Below are positions 1-14,165 of a DNA stretch of 64,000 bases, piece after piece. The notes beneath the pieces were generated by a model. It was not told the origin of the DNA. It saw nothing but the letters and a program-made list of their open reading frames with translations, and did not search any database. This DNA is from Tomocerus qinae (taxonomy: Eukaryota; Arthropoda; Collembola; Entomobryomorpha; Tomoceridae). Numbering within the stretch: the stretch's first letter is position 1; the number at the start of each line of letters is the position of its first letter. The position numbers and the translations under genes were made by a program. The stretch covers positions 94,674,001-94,738,000 of the forward strand of contig CM034546.1 of assembly GCA_020055645.1 (NCBI GenBank). Reading direction: 5' to 3'.

Positions 1-3000
1 GCCTACTAATGATTTTCAATCAGTAAAAGTCTTTGAGGGATTGTTAAAATGACACTGCATAGTATTATCAGCGTCTTTGTATAGAAATCAAATGCTGTCA
101 TTAGATTACCAAACAGACAGAACATGATTATAACTGATAAAAAGCAACTTAAAAAGAACTAAAAATTTTACAATAAAGCAAAGAAAGACTTATCCCAGTC
201 GCAGCTATAAATTGTAATCTTACACATAGAAGAGATATGACAATTGTTATAGTCTAGTTTCATGTCATGCAGGGTTGAGAAAAACTTGAAAATGCTCTTT
301 ATGTGATTTTGCACTAACTTAATCGAATGAATCATTATATTGCATCGGAGATATAGTAACTATGAACTATCTTGCCAAATATACGAATATGTACATGAGT
401 GAGACACACATTTTTATTTTCCATTTACTCCAAACTTGCTGGATAGATTTTCGGAAAATTGAACATCATATTATAATACTTTTTACTTAATTCCAAATCC
501 CCAAGATCTGATTTCATTTTATCATATACATTTTTTGTCTGAAAAATATAAAGTAATCGTTATGCTAATAACACTACAATTAAAATATTTGTAATTGTAA
601 TTGGCTCACTCATAAAAGACTTTACTCACAATGCCAGCTACTAATAGTACTATGTGCAGCGCAGCTACTTGTTACAATAATAGCTTAAGATTGCTTTTCA
701 GTTAGTTGACAATAAAGAAATTGAAAACTAAACTGATTTGTAAACCCAATCGAAGAGTTTAAATGGAAACTCTTAAATAATTAAAACCATTCAGTTAATA
801 TCTGACATTGGAGAAAGAAGAACTTTTAGCAGTTTTTTAGGAGTAAACTCTTTTGGGGATGATTCTCTCTTACGAGTCAGTCCAGGACAGCATAGAATTC
901 AGTGGAGGGTCAACTTCTGTACTTTTTGCTACGTACTCAAATCATACACATATATCGTACAAACAATACACACATTAAATCACGTAAAACGTTACACAAT
1001 TTACGCCATAGATCGCATTGACTCATTGTAGCATTTCAATCATGAAATATGAGAAAGTTTTTCAGGACTGAAAGAACAATACTATGATCAATTGATGAAT
1101 TATTATTTATTATTGAGTAAATATTATGAAGTTCCTTGGATGATATTGAATATAGAATCTTGTTAGAAGTAACCATTTTACCAACCGCCAATGCATTTAC
1201 AAGGAATCACCGCCTGCAGGAAGGAAGCATTAATTGTATGCATATATAAAATTCATACGTTATTGTAGATTACGCATGAAACTGGAATATGCTGATAGTT
1301 TTCAATATGCAGGGTCTTAAGCGATAAAAAGATTTGACCCAAACCGTTAACTGATAACTTTATAGGTAGACTAGGCCCCCAGTACTATTGCTGAATTTTA
1401 AAATGATTAGGCATATTGACATTGTTTTATTTAGAAATCAGATAATGTGCACCCATATTGGACTTTCTTGTTTTATGAAATATGCATTGTATACGCGCAT
1501 GTGCATTGCAACAAAAGCAGCATTGTCCATGGCATAGATACCATAGATAGTAGATTGATATATGCAACATAGGAAGAAATAATTTTATGTACATATAGAT
1601 AGTAATAATGGATATCTTTATAAAACCGTTGTATTACATGTCTAAGCTACCTAGACTATAGGCTGTACAAAGCTTTAATATTATAATAGCGTTACCGTCA
1701 ATTTGCTCAGTACAAAGTAGGCACATTTTGCAACTACGCTGTTATAAAGTACTTAAATTTGTAGCGGAAGTGATAATTATGGTAAGTATATTTTAATATT
1801 AAACATAATACATTATTCATAATGTCGCGTTTCGTTTACTACTTTCAAAAATGTCTTATGGATAAGTAGGAAATAAGTAAATTACATTCATTTTATGAAA
1901 TAATGGTGGGTTTACGTATACATGGATTTTTTGGACCATTTACACATGCGTTGTGCAAAAATTAAAAGGACAATTTCAAAAATTGAGTCGAATTGGAGTA
2001 TATTAAGTTAACTTTGTTAGCTGAATAATATAAACTTGAAACAAAGCACAATCAAAATCAAAGATGTTGGTAGTTTTGAAATAATCTATCTAATAATAGA
2101 TCTCAACGCAGAATTTGTATTTTGAAACGTGAAGTTGGAAAATGCATACATACGCACTTGCGCACTGCTCATTTTAGGGACATCATTCAAATGCAGATAA
2201 ACTTCTTCACTAAATTTTTATTAGATAGATTGATGCGGTAAGTAAAGATTACAAAAGTACATTGGAATACATCAACGCAATGTTGTGGTACCATGCGTAC
2301 GTCTTCTAGGTTTGGTTATTTGGCTTTAGCAACAAAGACAAGAAGGACAACATGAAAAGTCTTAGCTTGGTTTTCAGATCTACTAGCATACATACTCCGT
2401 GCATGTGGGTTTAGTTTGTGAACGTAAAGAAACGTAAGCTCCACGCTTGCCTTTACTTGATTCTTCTCATCGTGGTCGTAAAACTACAGCTTGTAGACAG
2501 ACAGCAGTCGTGGAGTAGAATTCGGCCTGAGTGGATCTCGTGTGTTTGCCTTGTCTCTATCCTTTATCTGTCCTGTGTGTGTGTGGACTACATGTAAAAC
2601 CACTATTGAATGAGTTTGATATTTTCCATACATACTAATACTACAAAGACATTTTTATACAAAATATTACACAACTAAAATCAAGCATTTTTATATGAGA
2701 ATTATATTTCCCTTCTTACAAGCAAACTACGCATATTAAAACTAAATACTATAGAGCAATAATAACCAATATTATTATACAAAGATATTTTCTATTACCA
2801 AACAAATAACAAAACAGCCTATTGCAAACAGTGCCTCGTGTTTAAATAAAGAACTGAGACTGGAGTTGAGACGATTAAATCGAACCACCCGAACTATCTA
2901 GATCATACCTTACCTTACCAGACGCTTCAACCACCAGATCACATCAGGACCAGACCACAGACAACAAGAACGCAATTATCATCCTGCATTCCGTCTGATG

Positions 3001-4859
3001 TATGAAACTTACGAAGAGAATGAGACAGCTACAACTTCAACTGGTCAACTACTTCACTTGGCTTATCCTGTAAATAAATAATACTGTATATATTTTATAA
3101 CTTGCCATTTTTATAGTAAACTGACATTTTCATGTAAATACGACTGGACTGTAGCAATAAAAAATACTCTTATATGTTAGCAAGTAAAATGGTATTCTAC
3201 TTTTTATAATCTTGATTATACCTGTCAACGGCAACATTGAGCTCAAACCCAAACCACCAGAAGACAAAGATTTTACTCAAAATATAAGAAAAAAACAATT
3301 TTCCATTGTCTCATGGAAAATTCTACTTTTGTATAGCATAACAAAGCTGATGGAATAAGAAGAAAGAAAACTGGCAGTTTCAATTTTCAAACCTTTCTGC
3401 CTCCGAAATTGACTTCAAGACAAATTCAGACTTGACAAAAATTCATACATCAAAGCTAGCAAAAGAACACTGCCCAAAACATCTAAACACAAAGACATAT
3501 AAATGACGTAATAATAACTCCATTTCCCCTCCCTTCTAACAAATCTGTAGTTTTGATAGAAAAGTGAACATATGAGAGTGTATGACAAGAATATAAATCA
3601 CCTTATCCCTTCAGTCTTTGTATTTTTCGAAATTACACGCCATAGTCGGCGGTTTTATACACAATATGCATTACTAACTTCAAACAAAGAAATCCAACGT
3701 GAGTGAACGAAATATAAATTTTTTTATTTTTCTACGAAAAGCACAATACTAACAAAAACAAAACTATCTTTCCAAAAAACAACGAAAACTATTGACTGAG
3801 GTGAAAATACATATTTTAGTAATTCAAAAACTTTATAACTACGAATTTTAGACAATTTACCTTCATGAAAACTGACAACAAGCAAGGCTGAGATTTTAAG
3901 GTCAAAAAAACTGGAAATTTTACTTTCAACTGTGGAATCTCATTATGATACTCAGGTGAGAAAATTAATTTGAATTTTCCCAAATATAATTATTGGTATT
4001 GGTCTTGCTATGCATTTCTCAGTGAATTTTATCACTGTTAATTACATTAATTAGTGTTACACAGTTTGTACTTGAATTAGGTTTATTACATAAGAAATCA
4101 TATGTTCCTTGCATGTTCTTTGATTATGGTTATTACAAAATTAGCATGTTATTGCATTTTATTATGGTATTTTTTTAGAAACTATTTTGTGCTACCTTTA
4201 TTATCATTTCTCATTCAATGTGGCTATACTTATTCCTACGTGCTAATTATAGGAATTATGCTTGCTTGGGTACCAAATACAGATTAAACTTAGGGTTTAC
4301 CTGATACTACTTAGTGCATCATCATCGATTGCTACATGTATGCATTGAGGGTTTTCTAGTAGAAGAACAATAGCTAAACGAAAGGTTGGATATGGTATTA
4401 TTACGTCATATTGTTAGCATTTGTGTTTTATTTATATTTTGAAGGAGAAGCTCATAGATATTTAGTGTGTTGAATATTCATGAGAAGCTTAAGTCGGAGT
4501 AGAGAAGAAAATTCGTCGATAAAGCAGCATCAGCATAGTGAAAGTCCATAAAGCTCCAACGGTAGTGTGCAGTATGCAAGAGAATTATGGAGCTCAAACT
4601 GATCGCAGTCGACAGCAATCACATTAGAAAATCGGAATTTATTTTTGGTTGATTTGGTTGTGTTTGGTGTATTCTAGTCTGGTCTGGTTTGGGTCCTCTT
4701 GCATGCATCGTTTGGTTTAGGCCTTTATATACATCTAATATTTATAGCAGTTCTTTAATGGTATTCCCGGCAAAGGAAAACTTACTTGTGCTTTCTGTTT
4801 ATTTTTCTCTTTTACGTGATATAGTATAGTTTGGTTTGATCTAAATGCACATAACTGAC

Positions 4860-5560
4860 ATAGAACATTGAAATGAATTCTCCTTTTCGGCTCGAGCTCA
4901 AGTCGAGCTCAATTCTCGGTTGTTATGTTCCATTCTGCTCTGTTATTCTGTTGTGTTGAGTGAGACTGAACTTAACAGAACTGAAGTTGAGTTGAGAGTC
5001 CCAGGGATGACTCACTGCATTTGTGATTTATTGGAATTGCAATCACACAATCTTTCCGAGCATTATTGCTTACGCTCACTTAGGCTACTATAAACTTACG
5101 CATTGTGTGTGCGTTACGTTCGACTACTCTAATGTATATATGTGTATTATTTTACATTTAAGTTATATGCATATGCATTTTATGCAGCTCAAGTTAGCAG
5201 CAGTAAAACCGGGAAGTTGGACTTTTCCTTACTTTTCTATATCCAATTTAAAGTATAGAGTTGGCACTCGGCTCGGCTTCTCTTGTCCATTATAAATGCA
5301 CATAATGGGTTGCGTTTGCTTTATAGGTTTACTTAACAATTTTATATTAGAGTACATTCGGTGATTGTACTAGTTAGTGCTACCTACCAGATAAGTCAGA
5401 GTAGGCAGAGCGGAGTTTCTCTCTGCTCCCATTCATTTGCAATCAACTTAACTCTTCTCTCTGCTATAATAATCGTTTCATCCGAGAATGAGCTGTGTTG
5501 AGTCGATCTAACCCAACCGTCTCACTTGCAAACGAATACTTATGGACAGAATGTGTATAG
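4860..5560. repeat. degenerate simple-sequence-like domain
   Basis: Overlapping variants of short words such as GAGTT, GAGTC, AACTG and CTGTT follow one another at 4-6 bp spacing (for example around 4920-5000 and 5400-5540). No exact tandem array is present. The composition is visibly less AT-rich than the neighbouring DNA. It appears to be cryptic simple sequence, with no sign of a gene. Confidence 0.4.
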
Positions 5561-6599
5561 GGAATTTGGAATGGAGAAGTCTTTCTTTTCAAACGACTGA
5601 CTGGTGTAATATGTTTCGGCTTTCGTATCATTACTAATATCCGTCCGATTATATCTTTGCATCTCTATGTGTAGTTGGAATCACTGGACAGGCTGTTGTG
5701 TATTCCATGCACCAAGTCATCCAAATGTTTATCTAAATACAATCATTTCTGTTCACATATATAGCTATGTCACTATGTATTATATAGTTAAAGCATATTA
5801 AGTACAACAACTGTTTGGGCATTGACTTAATGGTCGAAATCCATGTTTAAATTGCCTCAGGTTACCCTATATGGATATTTTATGCATTTTTGTCGTTTTG
5901 CAAACCCCTGAAGGAGTATTTTTGATATGATAAAAGAATTGAATGAAAATTTCCCATAGGAAATCTGTGCCGGAACCGAAGACATTAGCAATTGTGACAA
6001 AAAATATTGATTTTTAGTACTTTAAAAGTCACTCGTGGCCAATAGGCAATACTCACCAGGTTTTTTTGTTTACTATAAGTATACATTGGTTTGAACTCAA
6101 TAGAACAAATTATGTACACGGTGCTTTAAAAAGGTAGTTGTAAGGTTGAATCGGAACAATAATTTTAAAAGCAGATTACAGCTTTGTTAATTTGGCAATT
6201 TAAAAATGTGTATACTTGGCCTTAAAAGTTGAAAATCTTTGATGTTTCGGATAGCATTTTAGTCACAACAGACTCAACGAACAAAATCACTTATAAACCA
6301 TGTTAAGCGTATGAATTCTATTTTATTTCCTGCAGGCAACTTTAACGATCATCTCAAAATCTTTGTTTGGACATTGTAAATCGCTAACGTAATTGTGATT
6401 TCTTAGTTCATATTTTCGGGAGCGGAGTCACTCAGACTCAATGGATATGTAGAAGCTGCTTGTACGCTGCACCGTAATGCGACATTAGATGAAAGGAAGC
6501 GAGAGCTCATCCTTTCGTTAAAATTCATATTGAAAGCGAACATAATAAAGAAGCATAGAGACAAAGTAAAGTCATGACAAACTAACGGGGAGAAGATCA

Positions 6600-7460
6600 G
6601 TTCATATTATGACTATAGCTTACAAATGAAATGAAAATGAATGTGACTTGTGATGCGATGTGACGGTGACGTGAGTTGAGACGAGTCAACTATGAGACTA
6701 ACAAACTAAAACTAACTCCGTATATATAATGGCTGTCAGAATATAATGTGAAATTTCACCATGCGAAGCATCTAGACGTGTGCTTTATGTATACATAGGT
6801 TAGACATTACCTCTTTCTCTCTAGCTGCTTACTTATTATTATTGTTAGTTTTAGTTTATGAAAGTCTCTATGATTGTGTATAAATATATAACCTTTTCAC
6901 GTATATGTATCAACTACTATTCCTTAAAGCATATTTTGAAAATTAAGCTATGGATCAAGTATAGGAGTTGATGGGATGATGTTATGTAAAAGTTAGAATT
7001 ACTATATGCTGCTTAAGTCCGTGGATTCATTCATTCATACAATATAATAATGTAAGTTATACAAGGAACAGAAAACATGGAATTTAACATCGTTTGACTG
7101 AGAGTTTGACTCGCCTGACTCATCGTTGCTCGCTTCATGTTCATTTCATCTCACTTCACTTCAGTCAGACTTCACTCCGCTTGTTATTATTATTGCCTGC
7201 TGTTGCTTTGGCTGACTCTTGTTCTGTCTCTTCTATTGTCGTCGTGACTTGGATCGGATATAAAATAATATAGCATTACACCGTAGTGCCCTGCTTGCTC
7301 TGTAAAACTATAATACTGATTGTGAGTGAGACTGAGCCAACCTAACCAATGCGAATCCTTTAGATTGTCTGTCTGTCACATCATACCGTTTCATTTCATT
7401 TAGAGTTTTTAAGTCCGCTCCGGCTCGTTTCCTATTACACTTCTCTATTCACAGTCACTC
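6600..7460. repeat. degenerate pentamer-like simple-sequence domain
   Basis: Runs of related five-base words are seen, such as TTCAT TTCAT CTCAC TTCAC starting at 7140 and variants of GTGAC and GAGTC around 6650-6720. The words drift by one or two bases at each step, so no perfect array exists. The same texture recurs in several other domains of the window. No open frame of note. Confidence 0.4.
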
Positions 7461-10400
7461 GTTCGAAGAGATAATATGAAATATTATCATTATACAGGAA
7501 GGCAATGTGTCGAACGCCTAGTCATTCATGTATGTGTACACAACAATATGAAATGCAATAGGTAGTATCAGATTATGCTATGCTCATATATAATACATTT
7601 CCAATCCTATTTCTTCACGCCAGCTACTAATCAGATATTGAGTCCCTCAGCCTCCGATACAGACATATTGATCTTTGGAAAATAATAAACCTTGGAAAAG
7701 TATTGAAAATGCTAAGTTCACTACGTAATCCGACCTATCTTCGACTTATAATAAAAATCTGCAATTAAGATAATTATTATTTGTCTCATCAATGACAAAA
7801 ATTCCATGATATAAATGTGCCAAAGTCATGAACATTAATTTCAATGTCAACAAGCACGCTAACCGTTGTTCTATCCAGTAAAGCTGAAGCTCAAAATTAT
7901 TATCTAACAATTTTGACACTATCGTCCTAATTTTGATGCTTAAAAATGCTATAATTTATTATCAGTTCGTCAGTTCTGTCCCTTTTTGTTACACTCGTTT
8001 TGGTCAAAATCCTAGTGACGATGGTAGAGACCAAGGTCAAGGACAGACAACATGGTTTAAACGTATGATTATTAGCTAATAATCGACTGAATTGCGATAC
8101 CTGTATATAAATTTTTAAATCTAATCTCTTGCCTAACTCAGTAAAAAATAATACATGGCTTTAGCAATTGCTATAATAACTTATATGAAAATTTTAAATT
8201 TTGTATGTTTCAATCTCGTTCAGTCTCTAAACTTTTGATTTACAGAAAATAACCTTTTCGTCGAATTCCTATTTAAATTTGAAGCACAAATGAACCGGTG
8301 GATATAAAGACCCTCGAAACTGTAATTCCTAGTAGTACATTATGTAACACTATTGGGCATAGATTAACTTAGGGAGTGCAGATGCTAAATTGATTGCCGA
8401 TATGATAATATTTTATATCCTTTTTGCTGGCGTAGGTATCTATATCCTGTGTCTGACGCTGAGGGTTCTAATTTATATATATGGAGACAAGTTCTCATTT
8501 TTCTATACCAATAAAGTTCGAAGAGAAGGCCTTGAAAATTTTGAATGAATTTTGAGCACAGGAAGATCTTTGACAGTTTACCTTGAATTTTGAATCTATT
8601 TCTGAAAATATTTTAAAAAATGTCATTATTAATATGCTTGCTTAAAAGTCAATATAAAAACATTTTTGCAAGTTATAGATTGTCTTGTTTAGATTATTTT
8701 ATTGCAAATCCAAAATTCTTAGAAAGGATCTGGTTAAATTCATTTATTCATTCATTTGATAAGTAGATATTACTACTAGATTACTCTTTTAATTCTACTA
8801 GAAAATTGTCCTTGTTATCTTTCCTAAATTTTGTTAAAAAATTTGTTAAATAAGTTTTATGATTATTGAAGGGGTAATTCTGTAACATTGAAAATTGAAC
8901 CTGTAAAGGTACACACATTCATTCTTTAGCTACTATAATATTATATTCTACGATACCGATCTATTCCTTGTTGGTATATGAAATTAGAGATTCGTTGTAT
9001 AACAATATAAGCATAGGATATTGAATTCACATGGTAAATTGTAACATTACTGGACCCCAAAGTGCAGCAGGAGATATACCAGAAATGCAAACTAGTAAAA
9101 CAGCTTCTCTCTCACGTGCACACTTAGCTACTTAAGTAAATTGTATTAACATGCGTTAGATAAGGCTATATACTGGATTGTCTCATTAATTACAAACGTA
9201 ATCTACGATTGCTATTCGTGATAGATATTCTCCCTGCATAAACTGTGTATAGGAAAGAGTGCACTGTCTAGATAAAGAAGGTATGACAGTAAAGCTTAAG
9301 TGTTTACATTACAATAGTTAAATTCGTTAATGGTCTATCAAAGTTACTGTTTTATTTCAATCATGCTTTGCTGGCATGTATGTATAGTCAATCAAGATTA
9401 TATAGAAGTCTTCTTTTTATGCCATTGCTCGTTTTAAGCAGTTAGAATAATGCACCTGTTTTTCCATAATTCGAAGGATGACAGGATAACAAGTTTCTAG
9501 AACATGCAAAATCTAGTTTATTGCAGTGCTCAAAGTTTAATGGAGAAGATAAAAACAAAAATAATACCACACTGGCAGTATACTCTGATGAAGTAGCAAA
9601 GTTGGATTTTGCATTGCATGACAGGAAGAGAAGAAGCAATGTTATATACACTTACGAGAATTTTCTTCTGTAATTGTTTTGGTAAACTCGCTACCTAACA
9701 TTGTATTCTTCATTACATTAATTACCTATTATAGTCAAGCCAATCAAATCTTTCTTTCGAATGGAAGTACTAGTTGGGATGCACAACCAAAGTATTTATG
9801 ATACTCACAGTCATTTCTGTTTGGGAAAACAGGAATCGCATTAGTTTTATTCTATAAAAATGCTTCTTCTAAACAATAGTATGCATGTTGCTTGTACTTT
9901 CATGTTCGTGGTTACCACTTTAGTTGAGAATTTAAGCGATTCACATTGCATTAGCTTTTCTTCGAATAGGAGGTACATGAATTTTAGACATCATAATTAT
10001 GATTAAAACTTTAATCTGCTCACGCAACCCAAATTCTGATAATTGAATAGATAATTAGATTTCTGAAAATACTTAAAAGTATCATGGTTATTTCTTGGAT
10101 TTAATGTCTAAATTATCATTTGTCATTTTTTCAAGTAAAACTACCGACTTAGTAACAAGGCTGGAAGTCTCACTCCCATCTGGTATTACAGAAATTGAGG
10201 TTGTATGTAGTACAAATACTACTGTACCAGGATTTAATTATTAGAAATATCATATCTGCTATTACTAGTATTATTGCATAATTGTAGTCTTTTAGTCACA
10301 GTGAATAAATACTGACATGAATCATACACTCAGACTCAACTGTTTGAAACAAGACAGAATTATCTTGACTATAAATCAGATATTCTTTAATAATTTTTTT

Positions 10401-13135
10401 TCCAAAAGTGGAATTAGTTTTATTGCTCAAATTCACACAGTACTATAAAGTTGAGGTTCAATCAAATAAATGTCTGTATTCTAAACATTTGTCTTAGTGT
10501 TAGTTTTCTTAGCAAAGTGTTTCATCAAAATTATACTATACCAGTTACATACGTATTACATTTCACTAGAAATGCCTTAAATAATAGCAGCCGAATCTTA
10601 GACAGCCGGAAAAAAGTATTCTCATCGATCACAGACACTGTTTATCAAGAATTGCTATAAATCATTTTATGAAATGCGATACTGCAGTAGAAAAATTAAA
10701 AAATTAGGTAGCTGCTCATAATTACTTGTCTGCTTAGATAGCAGTGCTTGTTCCAATAGCACATAACTTTATAACCTGTTGTATTTTTATTGACGGTAAA
10801 AAACTTGGAAAAGTACAAGTTCTGCTATTTCGATTACATTCTATAAAATAATAGAAGTTTGGTCAACCTAACATTGTTGAATTGCTCGTTTCATCCAAAC
10901 ACAACACAGTTCAACCAACGCAAAACGAACATTGCATGAAAAGCATTAATATGTACATATTCTAGGGCTGGTATAATCGCTAAGTAGAACCGGAGCTTGC
11001 CAAGCTTTAATGTATTTACTATGTATCTATTGTCCATAATATGTACACACTATTCAATGTTAGAAGTAGAATTTTTTTCATTGTTTTTCTACTAATGCAC
11101 ATCTAAGAAAAACTCAACTATTTCTTGTTGCCGCAAGGCGTAGTGTCAGAGAAACGGACATACGTGTGTAGGCAGGCCATATAAAGATAGAGTAGTCCGT
11201 TGTTCATTCTGAACTGTACGCATTAGGATAGGATCAGTGGATAGAAACAATAGAATTGGTTCTGGATTGAGGTATTCCTGTAATAGTATTAGAGCTCCGC
11301 AATGTATAATCATAATCAAACATAATAGAAAATAAATGCACAAAGTACTTATCAAAATATGATTTCAAAAGGAACTAGTAGTTTCTTAACTAGTTTATGA
11401 TGTGAGTAATTTAGTTTTTACAGGTACCATACTGTATGATTCTGCAGTGGTAGGCAGCATAGTGTAATCTTATACACTCATTCCTCACTTAATAATACTA
11501 ATAAGCAGGGATTCCCAGAAAGGACTAAGACAATTTTTATTAGATAAAGCATTAGATTGTTTCCTTTGTATTTACAGTGTAAATAATATGTATACGTGCA
11601 TGGAGAGATGTAGGTGTGTGTATCAAGGTTTTATCTTGAGACAGATATATTGTTCTATGAAAAGGATATGTATCATTGAAGTTTCCTTTTATGTGTGCCT
11701 ACAAAGTCTAAGTAAGTACTAGCCATGTGAACTTATTATTAACACTACATGCACTAGGAGTATTTTACACTTGTACAGAGAATTGTAGTGTAGTGATCAT
11801 AATTACGATAGCGAGAAGAAGACAAGAAAAGAAGCATCGGCTGCTCTACTACTAAAGACTAAAATAGCATTTCTCTGTCAGAACGCATTTCCCGTCTAAG
11901 GCTCTGCTGAGTGACAGTGATTAGCATTAGTCTTAAATGAGTGCGCACTTTATAAAGTTACATGTAAAACACGTTGCCGTATAAAAAAGCACCGGAAGAT
12001 CCTATCATTAGATAAAATTTTTCATGTCTTATCTGTTTGGGAAAATACTGTTTTTGCTAACACTTTGTCTGATTGTGAGTTGCTTGGAGGTAAAAGTTAA
12101 TAATTGCACTAGCATTCTTTATTAGTGTGTGTTTTGCAATTTAATAAAGAATGATGATGTACAATTTCTTCTCGTGTGCTAACTTCTAGATTCCCTGAAT
12201 GCCTACAATGCGATAGGTATTACAGCATTAAAATTAATGCTTGTCCCGTAATTGATCTGCATGGGTGGTGCGGTTGGTTTCAGGATAAGAATTCGCTTTT
12301 TCAATGTTTATTATATTCTTCGCTGTATTTATCTCAGAACACGCTTTACATTTTTGTCTTAAACAAAATGATCCTTCTGTGAGTTCTTTATGGTTTTCAA
12401 TAATCGTTACATCTAATTGCAAATAAAAGCAAGCAGTTCTCGTCAAACAGATGGAAATCAACGTTCTTTATTACCACTCAAAACAAGACAGGACAAGGCC
12501 ATTAATATTGCACTAAAATTGCGTACGCGTAACATAACAAATCGTTTTGGGGCTGTCTTCAGCTCACAAAACAATGCGGTAATAACTCAAATATTTACGG
12601 CAGAAGTTGTCCCATTTAATTTTATTTTGTCTTGTAAATAATAATTTGCCTGCAAGGAGTTTCCACAACTTATCTTATGTAGAAGTCTCAAGATCTAAGA
12701 TCAAATGAATAAATTATATACAATAGCACTAGTGATGGATTATGTGATTAGATTATAAGTATATTAGCATAACGTTTGCATTAGGTACCTTTTTAAATTA
12801 TGTAATGTGTTTGTCAGTACAACTTGCAATTAATGCTACAGAAAGGTATAAAAATTGATGCAAAACGTGTTGGTATATTTATCATTCTGTGTTGCTAGCA
12901 AGACTTACTACTGTGCTCGTTATATTCAGTCTACAATAATTTTACGGGGTCAAACATTCCATAAACCTTTCCATTCCTTACTATGAACTTTAACTAATCT
13001 GACTAACGTTGCTAATGTCACTCGATATTCTTGTAGAGATTCAGGTTTGCTTTACAGTGATGGCCTTCAGGTTTATTCTATTATCTTGAAGCGTTCGTAA
13101 AATAATATATCTATAATAATAATACTAGTAATAGG

Positions 13136-13152
13136 CCCGTTCTCCGAACGGG
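13136..13152. other. perfect GC-rich hairpin near the element's left end
   Basis: CCCGTTC and GAACGGG form a perfect 7-bp stem around the 3-base loop TCC, in otherwise very AT-rich surroundings. It lies about 28 bases inside the inferred left terminus of the mobile element. Short subterminal hairpins are common in Helitron-type elements; its role here is inferred only. Confidence 0.7.
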
Positions 13153-13450
13153 AAATGGGTAACCCCTTAATGGGGACGGTAGATTATGTCATGAGTATGT
13201 ATTTGCATTATGATTTAAAAAAGTATGAAAATTAACAAATTAAAATGTTTATAAAATTGCTTGCTGCATTGCTACAACATCCTACTGACAGGGAACAAAT
13301 ACAATGCTTATCGAATCAGCATAATAATAGTGAACCAAATTCAGCATCATTTAACTAAACACCGAAAATAAAGTAATTGTCGGATTTCATTATATTATCA
13401 TTTATATTATATGGACATAATACTACATCACCCCACGTCATTTTCAATTA

Positions 13451-13612
13451 CCCCATCATTGTAAATAACCCCATCATTGTAAATAACCCCATCGTGTTAA
13501 ATAACCCCATCGTATTAAATAACCCCGTCATTTTAAATAACCCCGTCGTTTTAAATAACCCCGTCATTTTAAATAACCCCGTCGTTTTAAATAACCCCGT
13601 CATTGTAAATAG
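13451..13612. repeat. 18-bp minisatellite, CCCC-type block (9 units)
   Basis: The word CCCC recurs at exactly 18-base spacing, starting at 13451, 13469, 13487, 13505, 13523, 13541, 13559, 13577 and 13595. The unit is close to CCCCGTCATTTTAAATAA. Variants are grouped: CATCATTGT in the first two, CATCGT in the next two, then alternating GTCATTTT and GTCGTTTT. Looser copies flank it on both sides (about 13433-13450 and 13613-13850). Because 18 is a multiple of three and the unit has a stop-free frame, it gives an open frame with a six-residue repeat that should not be read as a protein. Confidence 0.95.
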
Positions 13613-13861
13613 AAGTCATTGTAAATGACCCTACATTTTAAATAAGTGTCATTGTAAATGACCCCACATTTTAAGCAGGTGTCATTTTAAATAACCCCGT
13701 AGTTTAAAATAATTTCGTCATTAAGAATCATCCCTTCATTTTGAATAACCCCGTTGTTTTAAATCTACAAACGCAGTTTTAAAAAATTTCGTCATTTTCA
13801 AAATTCTCGTCATTTTAAATAACCTCGTCATTTTAAAAATTCTCGTCATTTTAAATAATCT

Positions 13862-14165
13862 CGTTATTTTAAATAACCTCGTTATTTTAAATAACCTCGT
13901 TATTTTAAATAACCTCGTTATTTTAAATAACCTCGTTATTTTAAATAACCTCGTTATTTTAAATAACCTCGTTATTTTAAATAACCTCGTTATTTTAAAT
14001 AACCTCGTTATTTTAAATAACCTCGTTATTTTAAATAACCTCGTCATTTTAAATAACCTCGTCATTTTAAATAACCTCGTCATTTTAAATAACCTCGTCA
14101 TTTTAAATAACCTCGTCATTTTAAATAACCTCGTCATTCTAAATAACCTCGTAAGTTTAAACATT
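13862..14165. repeat. 18-bp minisatellite, CCTCG-type block (about 17 units)
   Basis: Exact 18-base period with unit CCTCGTTATTTTAAATAA. Ten consecutive units carry CGTTATTTT (starts 13862 to 14024), five carry CGTCATTTT (14042 to 14114), one carries CGTCATTCT (14132) and a final diverged unit follows at 14150. Each unit contains TTATTT-T-AAATAA, a 13-base inverted repeat with a single-base centre; it is perfect in the ten-unit block. The minus strand is open through the array and would give a six-residue repeat (MTRLFK-like), which is an artefact of the period. Confidence 0.95.

Larger units (their letters stand above)
1..13107. other. AT-rich non-coding DNA upstream of the Tet exon
   Basis: No open frame here has the length, composition or motif content of a gene. 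The longest are under 95 codons, are rich in hydrophobic or AT-driven residues, and match no family I recognise. Two patches (about 4860-5560 and 6600-7460) are less AT-rich and are made of degenerate 4-6 bp words; they are described separately. A segment around 2400-3080 has more mixed composition and could hold a non-coding 5' exon of the gene, but I see no decisive splice or promoter signal. The region could be 5' intron of the Tet gene or intergenic DNA; the sequence alone does not decide. Confidence 0.6.

Noticed and set aside
2400-3080. Mixed-composition segment considered as a 5' non-coding exon or promoter of the gene
   Set aside because: Sites that could be initiators or donors exist, but nothing distinguishes them from background. 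RNA evidence would be needed.
4102-4287. 61-codon hydrophobic open frame resembling a membrane protein
   Set aside because: AT-rich sequence yields Leu, Ile, Phe and Tyr codons by chance. There is no recognisable family, splice context or conservation evidence.
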